Positions 8,034 to 20,173 of a stretch of DNA of 64,000 bases are shown here, piece by piece (position 1 is the first letter of the stretch; every line of letters begins with the position of its first letter). The notes beneath the pieces were generated by a model, which was given only the letters and a program-made list of their open reading frames with translations, was not told where the DNA came from and did not search any database. Both the position numbers and the translations under genes were made by a program. Source of the stretch: Smallanthus sonchifolius (lineage: Eukaryota; Streptophyta; Magnoliopsida; Asterales; Asteraceae); NCBI GenBank assembly GCA_023525975.1, contig CM042022.1, forward strand, positions 4,561,501 through 4,625,500, written 5' to 3'.

Positions 8034-10014
8034 TGTAACATCCCAAAATGACGAAAAATAAAGTTAGCGAGTTCAAGCGGGCCGAAGTCGGGCCGGGTCA
8101 GTCGCGAACCGGGCTTGGGGAGGTCTCCCCTATAAATAGCAAAAAGCCTCTTCACTTCTCCTCTTTTCAATTCTAGAGAGAGAAAACCCGTAGAGAGAGA
8201 AAGTGACGGAATCGCACAAGATTGCACCAGATCGTGTCTCTTGCACTCGTGAAGGAAACCTCCAGATCAGAAGCTCGATTCAGGTAACGATCCGACCTAA
8301 ATCTGAGTTTTTATTCGTTTTTGGGTTTTTCGGGTTTTGGGTGAAAAGAGGACGTTTTTCCGGATGAAACTTAAGAATAAGCTTAGGTTTAGTATCTACA
8401 ATGAAAAACGATTGTTTTGAGCAAAGAAAGTTGAAGTTTTGACATAACCGAGCCCAAATCCGTGAATTTCGGGACTTTTGGGGAAGATGACTGATGTTGC
8501 AGGCGAACTTAGCAAGTTTGCCTGTCAAGTTCGCTTGGGGGAGGCGAACTTATCAAGTTCGCCTGATTATGTTCGCTTGGCAAGTTCGCTTGGCCAAGGT
8601 AAGCGAACTTATCAAGTTCGCTTGGATTAAGTTCGCCTGAGGGTAAGCGAACTTATTATGTTCGCCTGATTAAGTTCGCTTGGGCCAGAAGAGGCGAACT
8701 TAGCATTAAGTTCGCTTGGGCCTGAAGAGGCGAACTTAGCAGTAGGTTCACCTATATGAGCTGAGTAGAGCGTGAATTGAGGTTAGGTCTGATATATGTG
8801 TTTTGTAACCAATTCAGATCGGAAGTGACGTGGTTGGACCATTGATTAGGACAACCAAGACTAGCTAATAAGGTGAGTTCTAGAAGCCCTCTTTTAAATG
8901 TTTTAATAATGTTTTTGGGCTGGTGTGCACACGTGATGATTTTATAAAACGATGTTATGAAACGATGTTTACGAAGGATGTATGTAACGTTTTATAAAAT
9001 GATGTTTATGAAGGATGTTTTAGAAGGAAGGTTTATGAAGGAAGTGTTTATGAAATATTTTGCCAAAAGAAGTTTACGAAGTGTTTTAACGAATGAGAAT
9101 GTTTTTAATAAAACGTACGAATACTTTAACTGAAGTTTTTGAAGTAAAAGAAGCGAAGGTTTACGAAAGTCACAAACGAACGAATCTGCCAATATTCCTT
9201 AGGGAATGAAGGTTAAGGGATGGGAAGTATGTTATGGGCCTTTACCTTTCAGGGGCCTCTGTGGCTGGCCAACTGTTGTACAACTGGGGTGATGACGGTC
9301 ACCAAGGGGATTATCGTGATCCTTGAAGTTGGTACGATTTACCTTACGGGGTAGTCGTGCTTGAAGTTAAGTACTTGTGTCCGACGGGATGCAGTGCTTG
9401 AAGTTTGGTACGCGCTATCCTTTGGGACGCCGTGCTTGAAGGGTTGGATGACCTAAGTATCGGGCCCTAGGAGTTCCTCACCCGAAGGACAGTACGGTGA
9501 TGATGGGCCTAGTGGTGGTGATCCTTAAGTTATTCAACCAGTATGTAACGTTTGGATTTGACGGTTACGAGAAGGCGCATATTCTATATGTTCGTTGACT
9601 TATGAAGTGTTATGTTTGTTATTGCATTATTTACGTACGCTTTTTATTAAATGAAGTATGAAGTGATGTTTTGGCAATTTATTTGAAGTTAAGGTTTTAT
9701 GTTAAAACTAGAACTCACCAGCGTAGCTGACGTTTTTAAGTGTGCACATTCAGGTTAAGGCAGGTTATGAGGATGAACGGTGATGCTTGGCTAGAGATGA
9801 AGAGTTACCCGACTGCTTTTGAAGACTGGCATCCCGTTATGTTTAGTTATGATGTAATTATGTTTTAATCAATGTTTACGCTTCCGTATGTATGAACAAC
9901 GATTTAGTTATGTTTAAATGAAGTTTCCGCTGCAATATCTGATATTCATGTTTAAGAACTGTTCGTGAATGAGTAAATCCAACAAGTGGGGCCTCCCGGG
10001 TTTGGGGCCTTACA
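8034..10014 (+). repeat. Gypsy A 3' LTR (1981 bp)
   Basis: Same ends as the 5' LTR (TGTAACATCCC ... CCTTACA) and the same internal landmarks: TATA box 8131-8138, hairpin words 8500-8755, paired segments 8872-9753. It is followed by the target duplication GCACC. Differences from the 5' LTR include one base inserted near 9481 and scattered substitutions. Confidence 0.96.
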
Positions 10015-10912
10015 GCACCGTCATATATATGGGTTATATATCAACACCATCATCATATATATTAGTTATGCCCGATCATCATCATCATATGGGTTATCAT
10101 CATCATCATCATACCGGTTATCAACATCGATCATATGGGTTATCATCATCATCATCATCAAAAACTATAGGTATGATCTCTAAATTGTTTATTTAATTAA
10201 TTATAAATTGTACATTTTAAGTTTTTTAATTTATATATTTATTTTTTAACTATAGGTATGATCTATAAATTATTTTTTTAAACTATTTTTACGTGTGTTG
10301 TGTGTTAAGTGGGTTTATGTATAGTTTTGTAAACCTCATCACAATTAATTCTGATCATCTCTTCTATGATTCTTTCCCGGAACGTCTTCTCGTCTTCCAA
10401 GGTAATCTGTTTGTGTTCGATCGGATGTAACGTATATTATTGATCATCATAATGCGATGTTGTTGCTCTAGCTAGGTTCGGTGCGATGTTCGTTGCTTGT
10501 TTTCAGCTTATTTATTTAGGTTTTTCTGTTTGATTTCTTTAATTTAGGGGCTTTGACGGGTTTATGTCGATGGTTTACCTTTGTTATGAGCTTAATGTAT
10601 AACAACCGAATGAGGTGGGGGTGGGGGGGGGGTAAGAGGGGAGTCACAACCAATAGGTTATGGGTTCAAACCTCACCCAAGACGAAAAAAAATGTGTCGT
10701 TGATGAGAGTGATCTACTTGTTGCAAATAACAATACTACTATGGTCGATCGTATGATAGGCAGCCATGAATGTAATTAAGCGTATGCAGAATTATAAAAT
10801 TTTGTTGGAAATATTACTACTTTGGTTAATTTCCTTTTCCGGTATACTAATCTAGTTGTAATTTTGTTAGCTTATGATTGTGGAAAGTTAAGAAATGAAG
10901 AGTGAGCAGGAT
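10015..10912. other. Target DNA right of gypsy A; no gene recognised
   Basis: 10015-10019 is the GCACC target duplication. To about 10165 the ATGGGTTAT/CAT repeat of the left edge continues. Then comes AT-rich DNA with two copies of an ACTATAGGTATGATCT word (about 10165 and 10249). A G-rich run lies at about 10617-10640. 10908-10912 is the left AGGAT duplication of the next element. I see no supported coding exon. Confidence 0.6.
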
Positions 10913-13654
10913 TGAAAGGACCCAAACCGGGTACCTCTCATAGTTGGCAAACATAGCATAAACATAGTTCTTAAACCTTGAATCAAACATTAACTAACAG
11001 CAGAAGTCTTATACAAAATTCTGAGTTAACAAAAACTTTAAACATAGCATTGTTCAATTTGCATAAACTAAGGATAACGGGGATGTCAGTCTTGATCAGC
11101 AACAGCCAACAGCCATCCATTTCCAAGCTCTCGCAGCTTCAAATCTTTTTCTTTCCTTTGCTACCTGATGTGCATACTAAAATAGCAGCTAACGCTGATG
11201 AGTTCAAGTGTTTCTTTAAGTTTAACTTTATATCAAAAACTTCCTTTTAAAACGTTCTTTAATCAGACATATCATATCATATATATAATACAATAAAATG
11301 TTTCTTTCTTCTTTAAATATAAACATGTTTAATTCGTGCTCTTTTCTTTAAGTCATACATTACTATCTACAATCTGTATCTTTCTTTAAGCGTCTCTGTG
11401 TCCCCGAATGAACCTTTGATGTTGTGGACAACCGTTATGTATCGACGTCATTGCCACAACCGTTCAATACGTGGGGTTAACCGTTACGTATCGCCGTCAT
11501 TGCCCAACACGCATATTTCTTTTGGGAATCAACCGTTACGTATCGCCGTCATTGATTTCCCCTTACCTCTTTCTCTTAGGATAATCGTCATCACCCGAGT
11601 AACCGTCGTTACTCCTCTTAACCAGTTGTACAACATCCTCGTTACAATGCCCTGCTGAGAAATATCCTGATTTTTCTCATGGTACATCATGGAATTGTCC
11701 ATGGCACAACATCGGCTTCGAGTAGCACTAGTCTCAAGGACTATACAACTACCTCAAGACTTGCTACTAGGCCTAGGGTACCACTAGTCTCGAGGACTAT
11801 ACTACTACCCCAAGTCTTTCATCGTATAAGCATACTCTTACAGATTAGACAATGTATTTGACGTATTATTCTTCTCTTTGTTTATAAAACATATAGTTAA
11901 ATAAACCACTCTTTTTTTTTCTTTTGTCTATAAAACATATAGTTAAATAAACCATTCTTCTTTCTTTCTTTCTTACAAAACATTCGGTTAAACAACCGTT
12001 ATCTTTCTTATCTTTCTTTCTTAAAAAACGTTTGGTTAAACAACCGTTGTCTTTCTTATCTTTCTTTCTTACAAAACCTTCATCTTTCTTATCTTTCTTT
12101 CTTGTAAAACATTAGGTTTAACAACTTTTATCCGTCTTATCTTTCTTTCTTACAAAACATTTGGTTTAACAACCGTTATCTTTCTTTCTTACAAAACATT
12201 CGGTTTAACAACCGTTATCTTTCTTTCTTACAAAACATTCGGTTTAACAACCGTTATCTTTCTTTCTTACAAAACGTTCAGTTTAACAACTGTTATCTTT
12301 CTTTCTTACAAAATGTTCAGTTAAATAAACCGTTATCTTTCTTTGCAAATGTTTAGGTAATAAAATACATTTATTATAAACGTCTAATTCTTGAGTATGC
12401 ACACCACCCTAAAACAGTAAAATAAGGATCTTGAACTCACATGTCTATCGACAACTATCCTGAATCGGGATACATAAGCTAAAACTGGTGCTAAACGATC
12501 TGCACGAAAGTTAACACACGAAAACCATCAAAACTCATCTAAGTGTCGCTAGGGTCCTAAGTTCGGAGAATCGACTGAACAGTCGCCGAACAGTCGACCC
12601 GGACAGTCGACAGTCGGCTCGGACAGTCGACAGTCGGCCCGGACAGTCGACAGTCGGCCCGGCTCTTGCCGGAACTTGCGTTCCGGACTTTCACTCAACA
12701 GTCGCCAATCATGGGTGGCGACTCTCCTGAGTACGCCGACCCTCCACATGGCACCACATCCTTTGTTTTCGCATTGTAACCTCCCGTTATTAACACGTAA
12801 CAGATTTCTATCAAAACTTTTTACGTTCAAAACATTGCTTTTACTTTCGTGATACTAGATCTATGGTCAGTTTCTTAATCCATACATAAAATCCTTTCTT
12901 TTTTATCAAAATAACCTGAAAACCCTTAAACATACAAAAACTCACTTTTCAAACACAAACTCAGATCTGAACCTTTAAATACGTAAAGTTTCCAACTTTA
13001 ACCGTTCAACAGATTTGAAATCATCTTATATCTATAAATCATTCATAATTTGTTTCTAAAAATATATACTTTACGCAAAGTTCTTACCTTTGTGAGATTT
13101 GCTGACACGCATACGAGTAGCTCAAAACTATAGCAAACGAACTCCGATTGAGGCGATTCAAGCGTCCACGGAACCGTCACACTAAGATCTACCAGATCCC
13201 CACTTAGCCGCCGCCGGAAACCACCTCCGCCATCACCGAAAAACCGAAACAGTCGCCGGAATCCCTTAAAAATCGTTGTTCTGTTCGTGACAGCAAAACC
13301 CGACCTACAGGCATCAAATTCAAAACCCCAACAGTGGAAGTCTTCATTCATGTTCTATAAAGCTCTAGTCCAAATTTGAGAATGATCGGGCGGCTATATC
13401 TCCGGGGATCATCCGATCTTTGCTGCTAGGTACCCCTAAAACGAGATTTCTTCCCCTTTTCTCTCCTTTCTTGTGTCTTGGCCGAAAATTTAAGGATAAA
13501 TGAGGGGGTTTGCACCCATTTATAACCCAACCCCTAGTGTAACCCTAACTTCCCCTCCAAGTTTGTCCTTTTTTTTTTACGTTTTTAACCTCAAACTTTA
13601 TAATAATTACAATTTCATGCTTATTCACTTGTTTCTGAAAATCAAGATGTTACA
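10913..13654 (-). mobile_element. Solo LTR, gypsy family E
   Basis: On the minus strand this 2742-bp segment starts TGTAACATC and ends CCTTTCA, with a C-rich CCCGGTTTGGG-like end resembling the ends of LTR A. It is flanked by the perfect 5-bp duplication AGGAT (10908-10912 and 13655-13659), so it is a complete solo LTR left by recombination between two LTRs. It carries the same paired segments as the other families: CTTGAACTCAC (12430-12440) with TGAGTTCAAG (11199-11208), and AGTATGCACA (12394-12403) with TGTGCATACT (11169-11178). Short CAGTCGAC words cluster at about 12560-12665. No internal coding region remains. Confidence 0.9.
11936..12350 (-). repeat. 39-bp pyrimidine-rich tandem repeat in solo LTR E
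   Basis: On the plus strand the unit reads roughly GGTTTAACAACCGTTATC followed by TTTCTTTCTTACAAAACATTC, starting at about 12163, 12202, 12241 and 12280, with degenerate copies upstream from 11936. A separate 50-bp repeat with AACCGTTACGTATCGCCGTC words lies at 11428-11560. Confidence 0.8.
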
Positions 13655-13819
13655 AGGATCCACCCACCCAGTACGTCTTAAAGAAGGGAAAAGCACCCAT
13701 GGTGGGGAAGAGGAAAAGAGGTAGACCCAGAAAGTATCCACCCACCCAATACGTCCTATAGAATGAGAAAGCACCCTTGGTGGAGAAGAGGAAAAGATGT
13801 AGACCCAGAAAGTATCCAC
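13655..13819. repeat. 78-bp tandem duplication between two insertions
   Basis: After the AGGAT duplication, a 78-bp unit starting TCCACCCACCCA begins at 13659 and 13737; a third copy begins at 13815 and is cut at once by gypsy B. The TCCAC at 13815-13819 could be half of the gypsy B target duplication, but its right end is lost. No function is evident. Confidence 0.75.
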
Positions 13820-14254
13820 TATAACATCCCAAGTTTTGGAAAGATATAGAATAATCGTTCACGAGGTTTAAACTAAATTGGGCTCAACTTCATCCCCTCC
13901 ACCTTCATTTCAATCATTTTCACCATTTCCATCTTTACAAGTTCTAGAGAGAGAGAGGCTAGAGAGAGAAAGTTGTCTGTTTTGCTCCAAGATCGAACCA
14001 TTCTTCTTCTCCAGTGATCACACGAAGCTTTACTGAAGAAACGAGCTGATTTGAGGTAAGAAACTCTCTCAGATATGAGTTTTTGTTAAAAAAGGGTTTT
14101 AGGGTTTTAAGGGTATAATCACATCAAGATCAGATTTTTACGTATAAAAAACATGAAAAGTATATATCTGACTTCATGGGAGTTAGAGAAATGATTTGAA
14201 CGTAAAACGTTATAGTTTTGGGTGGAAAACGAATCTGGTTGGATTGTGTGTTCT

Positions 14255-14560
14255 TGAGCCGACTCTTAAGAGTCGCTAGCTCCAAGTAGCGACACTCAGC
14301 GAGGAAGATGAAGTGAGAATCGGCCAAGTGAGAATCGGGCTAGTGAGAATCAGCCTAGAGAGAACCGGCCCTTATAGCATGACACAAGTCCTGAACGCAA
14401 GTTCAGGCGACTCTCCAGAGTATCAGCCGACTCTTGAGAATGCCGGCCGACTCTTGAAGAGTGCCGGCCGACTCAAGTTCAGGCGACGCTCTAGAGTATC
14501 AGCCGACTCTGTCAGCCAACTCTTGAGAGTGTCGGCCGAATCTAAAGTGTTCTAGCTGAC
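14255..14560 (+). repeat. Hairpin-word array of LTR B
   Basis: Variants of GCCGACTCTTGAGAGT recur about ten times, some forming GACTCT/AGAGTC stems, mixed with GAGAATCGGCC-like words. It is at the same place in the LTR as the GCGAACTT array of family A but has unrelated sequence. Confidence 0.75.
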
Positions 14561-15140
14561 TCTAGCAAGTTTAACCATTTTATGTATTGTATTCGCACAG
14601 ATCACGTAGCACTCGTATAGTCCTGACTTTTAGATTCAGTAGACAGAATATCAGGTGAGTTCTAATCCCCTTTTTGTCTGCTTTAGGGGTGGTGTGCATA
14701 CTTAGTGTAAAGTGTGTATTCTATTTTATATATTAATAAAGAAAGTGAAAGCTATATTTTAGTGTAAAGTTTAAAAGAGGCAAAAGTACATTTTGAGTAA
14801 AGTATAACTATATTACTGACAAACGTTTATTATATTTTTATGTACATAAACAAAGGCAGGATATATGTGTTAAGCTAAATTTCAGTATAAGTAAAGGTAT
14901 TTATGGAAAGCGTTTACTATATTTTCATATACATAAACAAAGACATAATACATGTTAAAGTTATAATCAAGGTGAAGGAAAGTTATGTAAAGAAAGTAAA
15001 GAGATTTCCCTACGGGAATGTGTACCAGTTTGTAAAGGACCTTGGGATAGATGTTACTTGTACAAGATATCATATGTGGGTTATGCCCATTAGTAAGAAC
15101 CTTTATGGTTCACTAACGGCTGTACAACTAAGATGAGTGA

Positions 15141-17652
15141 TGTGACATTTGACATTTTCAGGTTAACTCCGTTAACGCAAACACCGTTATCTCAAACACT
15201 TATTTATACAAACTCAGTTAGTCATGCATACATTACATTTAATTAGGGTTAATTAGATGTGTCAGTTTCACACAAACACTCACATAACGGTAATTCGGAG
15301 AATTACCGAATCGCACGAGTCGATCCCCGAGTCTGTCTCCGAACATTGGTGATAATTAAAAATAATATTTCGAACAATAAATAATTTATAATTGATGTAA
15401 ATTATGTGTTTTTACGTGTTATGTGATTTTATGCATAAATTGTAGACTTTCGTGAAATCGCGTACGTTTACGCGTAACGTTGTGACTTTTACTGCTTTAG
15501 TGATTTTTATAAATAATTTTTATAAAGATATTTATTAGAAACTATTTATATTAGTTAGATTTAATTAAATTAGTTTTTAATTCATTTATTTAGTCAACGG
15601 GCTTACTAAAACAATTTTTAAACCCAAGGAGGGGCCCATGGAGTGAGTGTATAAGGATTTTATAAAAACCCTAACTCAATAACTCCAAATTTTTGAAAAT
15701 ATTCAACCCCCGCTCCTTCTTGAGATTGCAAATCCCCTCTTCATCTTTAAACCATTCTTAGATCGATCTCCTTCTTGCAATCGTTGGTTTTCTTGAGTAA
15801 TCCTAGCATCAATCTTCGTTTCTATCGGATCAAGTAAGATTTCATGTATATTTATTTATATATTTTTTGAAAATATGGTTATGTGAAACCCTAGTTTTCA
15901 TTCAAACAAGAATCCATTCGATAAAGATGCAAACTTTGATAATCAGTTGTGTATTATGATGATATTGGTTGGTTTTGTTGATTTTGTGAAACCCTAGATG
16001 TCTAGAATCGAGAGTTACTATATAAGGAAACTTTTTTTTTTGTGATTTCTATCTTGCATGTTAGACATGATTAGGATGATATAATGATGTTTATACGTTA
16101 CTTGATGCATGTTTAAGTGAATTGTGAAGTTAGATTTTGAATACCTAGCCCGGTTTTACAAACTTGCTAAATAAGGAAACTTTAATCAACTAAAGTAGTC
16201 ATAACTTGCTAGTTTGATATGCATGTTGGTATATAATGATAGTTGTGCGTTAGTTATGATAAAATAATGTGTTGTAACGTGTTAAACCTCAGAAACCATG
16301 CATGTTATCTTTAGCCGACTATAAAATGAAACCCTAAACTGAAATGTGATCAACATGTTAAAGATCAAGGTGTGTGTTACATGTTTAATCATCTAGGACG
16401 TATTAGATTCGTATTATAATTAGTAACAATAGTTTCTAGAAAACACGAGTCTCGAACATAACTGCTATTTATGGAAACCTACTACTTATAGAAACCTGTT
16501 ATTTATGGAAACCTGCTATGTATGGAAACTTACTATTTATGAAAACCATCTATTTTTGGAAACTTACTATTTATGAAAACCTCTATTTTTGGAAAATTGC
16601 TATTTATGGAAACCATGTTTGCATGCTAGAACAATAAGGATTTATTGCTAAGTGTTATTGCATGATCATATGTGTATGATATGGTAGTATTATGCTAAAC
16701 AAACATAAATTCATACAATGCGTCACCAACGGGTCGTCGAGTCAAACTTGTAAATATTTTCAATACACTTAAAACAATGGGATTGTTTGGATACTAAGGG
16801 TTTATATAAACCTACACGAACACGCACTCATAGACCTATGTTAATAGTGGCAGTTAGAGATTCACCGGTCTTTACTTAGATGTTTATCCGCACGCATTCT
16901 AAGGTGAGTTTCACGGCCCCTTTTCTGTTTTAAACTAGGGGGAGAAAACATGAACACAAACAGTTAGATCTTGCATTTCTGTTATATCACTTGTGTACTA
17001 AGCGCAAACATGTCATAAAAGTCCTTAGATGTCGAACCGTTTAATATAAGGAATAGCGAGGTAATCTTGAGTAGTACTACTGGGTTTGACAAGCCCCACC
17101 TGCATTAGTCGCGCTAACTCGACTGGAGATCGAACGGGTGTAAAATTGACGTAAACATCTCACCATTGTTTCATGATAGACATGGTGGAAGGCATTCAAA
17201 CACAAACAGTCAGCTTCGGTGTCGAAACGCTTTAGTAACATGTTTTATAGGCCAACTACCTATCGATATAATTGCATATGTTCTATCTAGTATCTTTACT
17301 TACATTTGAAACCTGTGAACTCACCAGCCAAGTGTTGACACATTTTGGCATGTTTTCTCAGGTCGCTAAGGTATTAAGCACGAGCATTGGACATGCATGG
17401 AGTCCCATCATTTTCAAACACTGAATTAGTTTTATCTACTTACTTTATTTATTTAAACTGAATGGTTTGGGCGCCTTTGTTCTGCGCATGGATTTCTTAA
17501 ACGTTTTTCTCTTTCGCATTCCGCATTTACTCTGGATATTTAATGTTTTTCTTAAACTCATATAGAGTCGTTCAATGTAACTAATGACTTAGATCCTGGT
17601 ATATCACGCGCCTCGTGGTAAAGCCCCGCATGTGGATTTTGAAGGTGTGACA
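15141..17652 (+). mobile_element. Solo LTR, gypsy family D, nested in gypsy B
   Basis: Starts TGTGACATTTGACATTTTCAGG and ends GGTGTGACA, resembling the LTR ends of gypsy C. It is flanked by the perfect duplication AGTGA (15136-15140 and 17653-17657). The 2512-bp LTR has no internal region. Paired segments: GGTGAGTTTCAC (16903-16914) with GTGAACTCACC (17315-17325), and GAGAAAACATG (16942-16952) with CATGTTTTCTC (17349-17359); the last arm runs into CAG|G at 17359-17361. A run of TTTATGGAAACC words lies at about 16465-16620. Confidence 0.92.
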
Positions 17653-18313
17653 AGTGACGGCGGTTGCTCGGGAGAACTACGCAACTCCCCTTAGCGTAAA
17701 GAGGTATTGTCGGATCATGGTGCTAGCCATGGGGGCATTGGCCGGGTAAACTGGTATTGTCGGTTCATGGTGCTAGCCATGGGGGCAATGACCGGACAAA
17801 GGAATTGACGGTAAAGCAGTACTCGTCGGTTCATGGTCGTGTGCCATGAGGGCGGTACAATGTAAAGGAATTGACGAATTATTATATGTTTTAAACCGAT
17901 TTAAAAAGTAAAGTATGTAAATTTTTGCCTTAAGGGCAATATGTATTAATAAATCTTTTAATGGATTGATCTAAAGTAAACGTTAGAACTCACTCAGCGT
18001 TGCTGATTTTTAGTATGCACATCAGTTAAGTGTAGGTTGTTGTAGATGGATGGGGATGCTGGGCTTGGCAAGAAAAGTTACCCTAAGATCAGCATCTAGC
18101 ATTCCGTTTATGTTTATGATTCAAGTTCATGTTGTTTAAGACTAGTTTCAGTTTGTATCAGACAAGTTATGTTTAGACATGTTATGCTTTCGCTGTCATG
18201 TTGAAAGTTTAAATCCTCTCCGTTGCTAAGTGATGAATGTTTTATGTTTAAGTGCTCTGTGTTGGCGAGTAAATCCAATACGTCAGGCCTCACGGGTTTA
18301 GGGCCTTACAAGT

Positions 18314-18362
18314 TGGTATCTGAGCCATAGTTTGAGATATTTGGACATCCCCGATGTCCAGA
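18314..18362 (+). other. Primer-binding site and leader hairpin, gypsy B
   Basis: TGGTATCTGAGC (18314-18325) is the Met primer site with one change from gypsy A. A hairpin follows: TTTGGACATC (18340-18349), loop CCC, GATGTCCAGA (18353-18362), ten pairs with one G-U. Compared with gypsy A the inner pairs change from CT/AG to TC/GA, so pairing is kept. Confidence 0.7.
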
Positions 18363-18647
18363 CTTAAACTGAGAATGGGACCAAGTAGCGGATGCCAGTC
18401 ACGGGTAACTCAAGCCAAAGCATCGGAAGCGTGTAGTAAGTAAAGTTTTCTTCCACTGTTTAGAGTGTTAAGATAAGAATATAGGCTTTAGTGGAATCAT
18501 GAAAGTGAATAAATAGAAAACGAGAAGTGAAGTAATGGTTAATTGCAGATGGCCAGTGTATATTAAAATCTTACCTTACTTATGTGTTCTACCTATTCCC
18601 TAGCATGACGACATTAAATCCCTTTGTTCGTTATCTTTCAGTTAGAA

Positions 18648-19917
18648 ATGGCAAGATGTAGAGGAGCTAGAAGAGGTGGATGAGGAAGATGTGGTGGACG
18701 AACCGGCCGCCGTGGTGTGCCACATGCGAACCAAGATATTGAGGGGAGTGTTCACAATACCCATACTGAGACGGAAGTCAGTCAGCACAATGTTGAGCAT
18801 GCAGAAGGAGATGACCAAACGTCTGAGTTCGAGCCTGCCGTCCAGGCAGCTCTCGGCCGTGAATTCACCCGGATGCTGAAGGAAAACATACCAGTCATAC
18901 TGGTCAAAGCCTTGAGGAAAGCTAATGAGAACCCCAACACAATCTCAGCCACTGAAGGGCCCGTGGTGCTTCCATCCATGGGAGGAGCAATTCCAGTGTA
19001 GAATGTTGCACCGCCTGCTCGTGGCTGCGACTACAAAGCGTTTCGAGGTTGTGATCCACCTATGCTTACTGGGAAGAAAGAAGCAACATATACATTAGAT
19101 TGGATTAACGGCATGGAGTCTACCATTCGTCTTAGTGAATGCCAACCGGATCAAGCTGTCATGTTTGCTGTAAATTCATTAAAAGGAGAAGCAGCACACG
19201 GGTGGGAAATTGTGAAATAGGCAAAGGGTGACCAAGGGGTCAGATTGATGAGATGGAATGACCTGAAAGCGTTGGTAATTGAAAAGTTTTGTCCTAAGAA
19301 CGAGGTTCACAAGGTGGAAAGGGAATTCTTGACTCTGCAAGTCAGACTAATGACTCACCGTCAATATACTTCCAAGTACAATGAGTTGGCACGTCTGGTG
19401 CCCTATCTTGTGACAACTGAACAAAGGAGGATTCATTATTATGTTCAATGGTTGCCTCCGAAAGTCCGTACCTTTGTCAAAACCAACACACCGAGTAGCT
19501 TTGAGTCGGTGGTTATTCTGAGCGGTGTTGTGCATGATGACATTGCCTCTACTGAAGTCATCCTTGAGGTGCCCAAGAAAAAAACTGTAAAGCAAGCTGG
19601 TGAGGACCTTCAAGGTCCTGGTGAGAGGATAGCAAGGATGGAAGCTGAGGGTTTATGTGGTAAGTGTGGAAAGATACTTGGAGGAGAATGTAGGCTCGGA
19701 CAGGTGGGATGCTTTAAATGTGGCAAGTTCGGACACCAGTCACGTGACTGCCCCGGACAGACCTAGATGCCACAACTGTGGAGATCAGGGACATTTAAGA
19801 CGAGATTGTAGGAAGCCCAAATAACCAAAAGCATGGGGATCTGGAAAAGGAAAGGGTGAAGAGAAGGAACCCTACATCAACAAGGCCAAAGAAAGGGTCT
19901 ACCAGATGACTCAGTGA
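18648..19917 (+). pseudogene. Broken gag of gypsy B
   Basis: The reading starts at ATG 18648 with an Arg/Gly-rich beginning like gypsy A gag, but meets a stop within 15 codons and several more later (for example before 19020 and near 19218). The longest clear piece, 19245-19766, matches the second half of the gypsy A gag domain and ends with a CCHC knuckle (C-F-K-C-G-K-F-G-H then D-C). A frameshift follows, so the second knuckle lies in another frame. The frame resumes to M-T-Q and stops at 19917, exactly where protease should begin. The protein would have packaged element RNA; this copy cannot make it. Confidence 0.85.
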
Positions 19918-20173
19918 GGTACGTTGCAAGCCCTTATTTTATGCTATTTCAAGTTCATGTTACTGTTTCTTTACCTGATTAGTTAGCCCCATTAGTTTCG
20001 ATGCCTTAGAATTAGAGATTTCCCTGGTTAGACTCTCAGTGGTAGTTAATCACAATGGCCTTCATGACCAAGCTGCCTTACATAGCTACGGTTTATGCCA
20101 CCCATTCTATGATTGCTATCAGTATAGCTTTGGTAGGTTTCGAGCATGAAACCTGTTGTAAGGAGGGTAGACT
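19918..20173 (+). other. Deleted pol scar with integrase remnant, hairpin and PPT
   Basis: All of protease, RT and RNase H is absent. About 20056-20125 still reads like the start of the integrase core (F-M-T-K-L-P), a remnant in a degenerate frame. AGGTTTC (20135-20141) and GAAACCT (20148-20154) form the pre-PPT hairpin, and AAGGAGGGTAG (20160-20170) is the polypurine tract. Confidence 0.7.

Larger units (their letters stand above)
913..10014 (+). mobile_element. Gypsy A: full-length Ty3/gypsy chromovirus (Tekay/Del-like)
   Basis: A complete LTR retrotransposon. Both LTRs start TGTAACATCCC and end GGGGCCTTACA. The element is flanked by the 5-bp target duplication GCACC (908-912 and 10015-10019). 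Order inside: 5' LTR, primer-binding site complementary to initiator tRNA-Met, short leader, single gag-pol frame, hairpin, polypurine tract, 3' LTR. The gag-pol order (protease, RT, RNase H, integrase, C-terminal chromodomain) and long LTRs fit the Tekay/Del chromoviruses. The LTRs differ by about a dozen substitutions I could spot plus a 181-bp length difference, so insertion is fairly recent but older than gypsy C. Confidence 0.97.
13820..18310 (+). repeat. Gypsy B 5' LTR, interrupted by solo LTR D
   Basis: Without the insertion (15141-17657 including one duplication) the LTR is about 1974 bp. Relative to the 3' copy it lacks roughly 75 bp of GGGCTTGGGCTTGGG-type sequence between the LTR start and the CTAGAGAGAG segment, where a promoter would lie. 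Paired segments: GTGAGTTCTAA (14655-14665) with TTAGAACTCAC (17983-17993), and TGTGCATACT (14693-14702) with AGTATGCACA (18012-18021). Near 17700-17860, units with CATGGTGCTAGCCATG repeat about every 60 bp. Confidence 0.85.

Noticed and set aside
10617..10640. G-rich run that could form a G-quadruplex
   Set aside because: One short G-run in a repeat context; no conserved position or gene nearby to support a role.
10655..10700. GGTTCAAACC word followed by an A-run, like a tRNA B box of a SINE
   Set aside because: No matching A box at the right spacing and no target duplication found.
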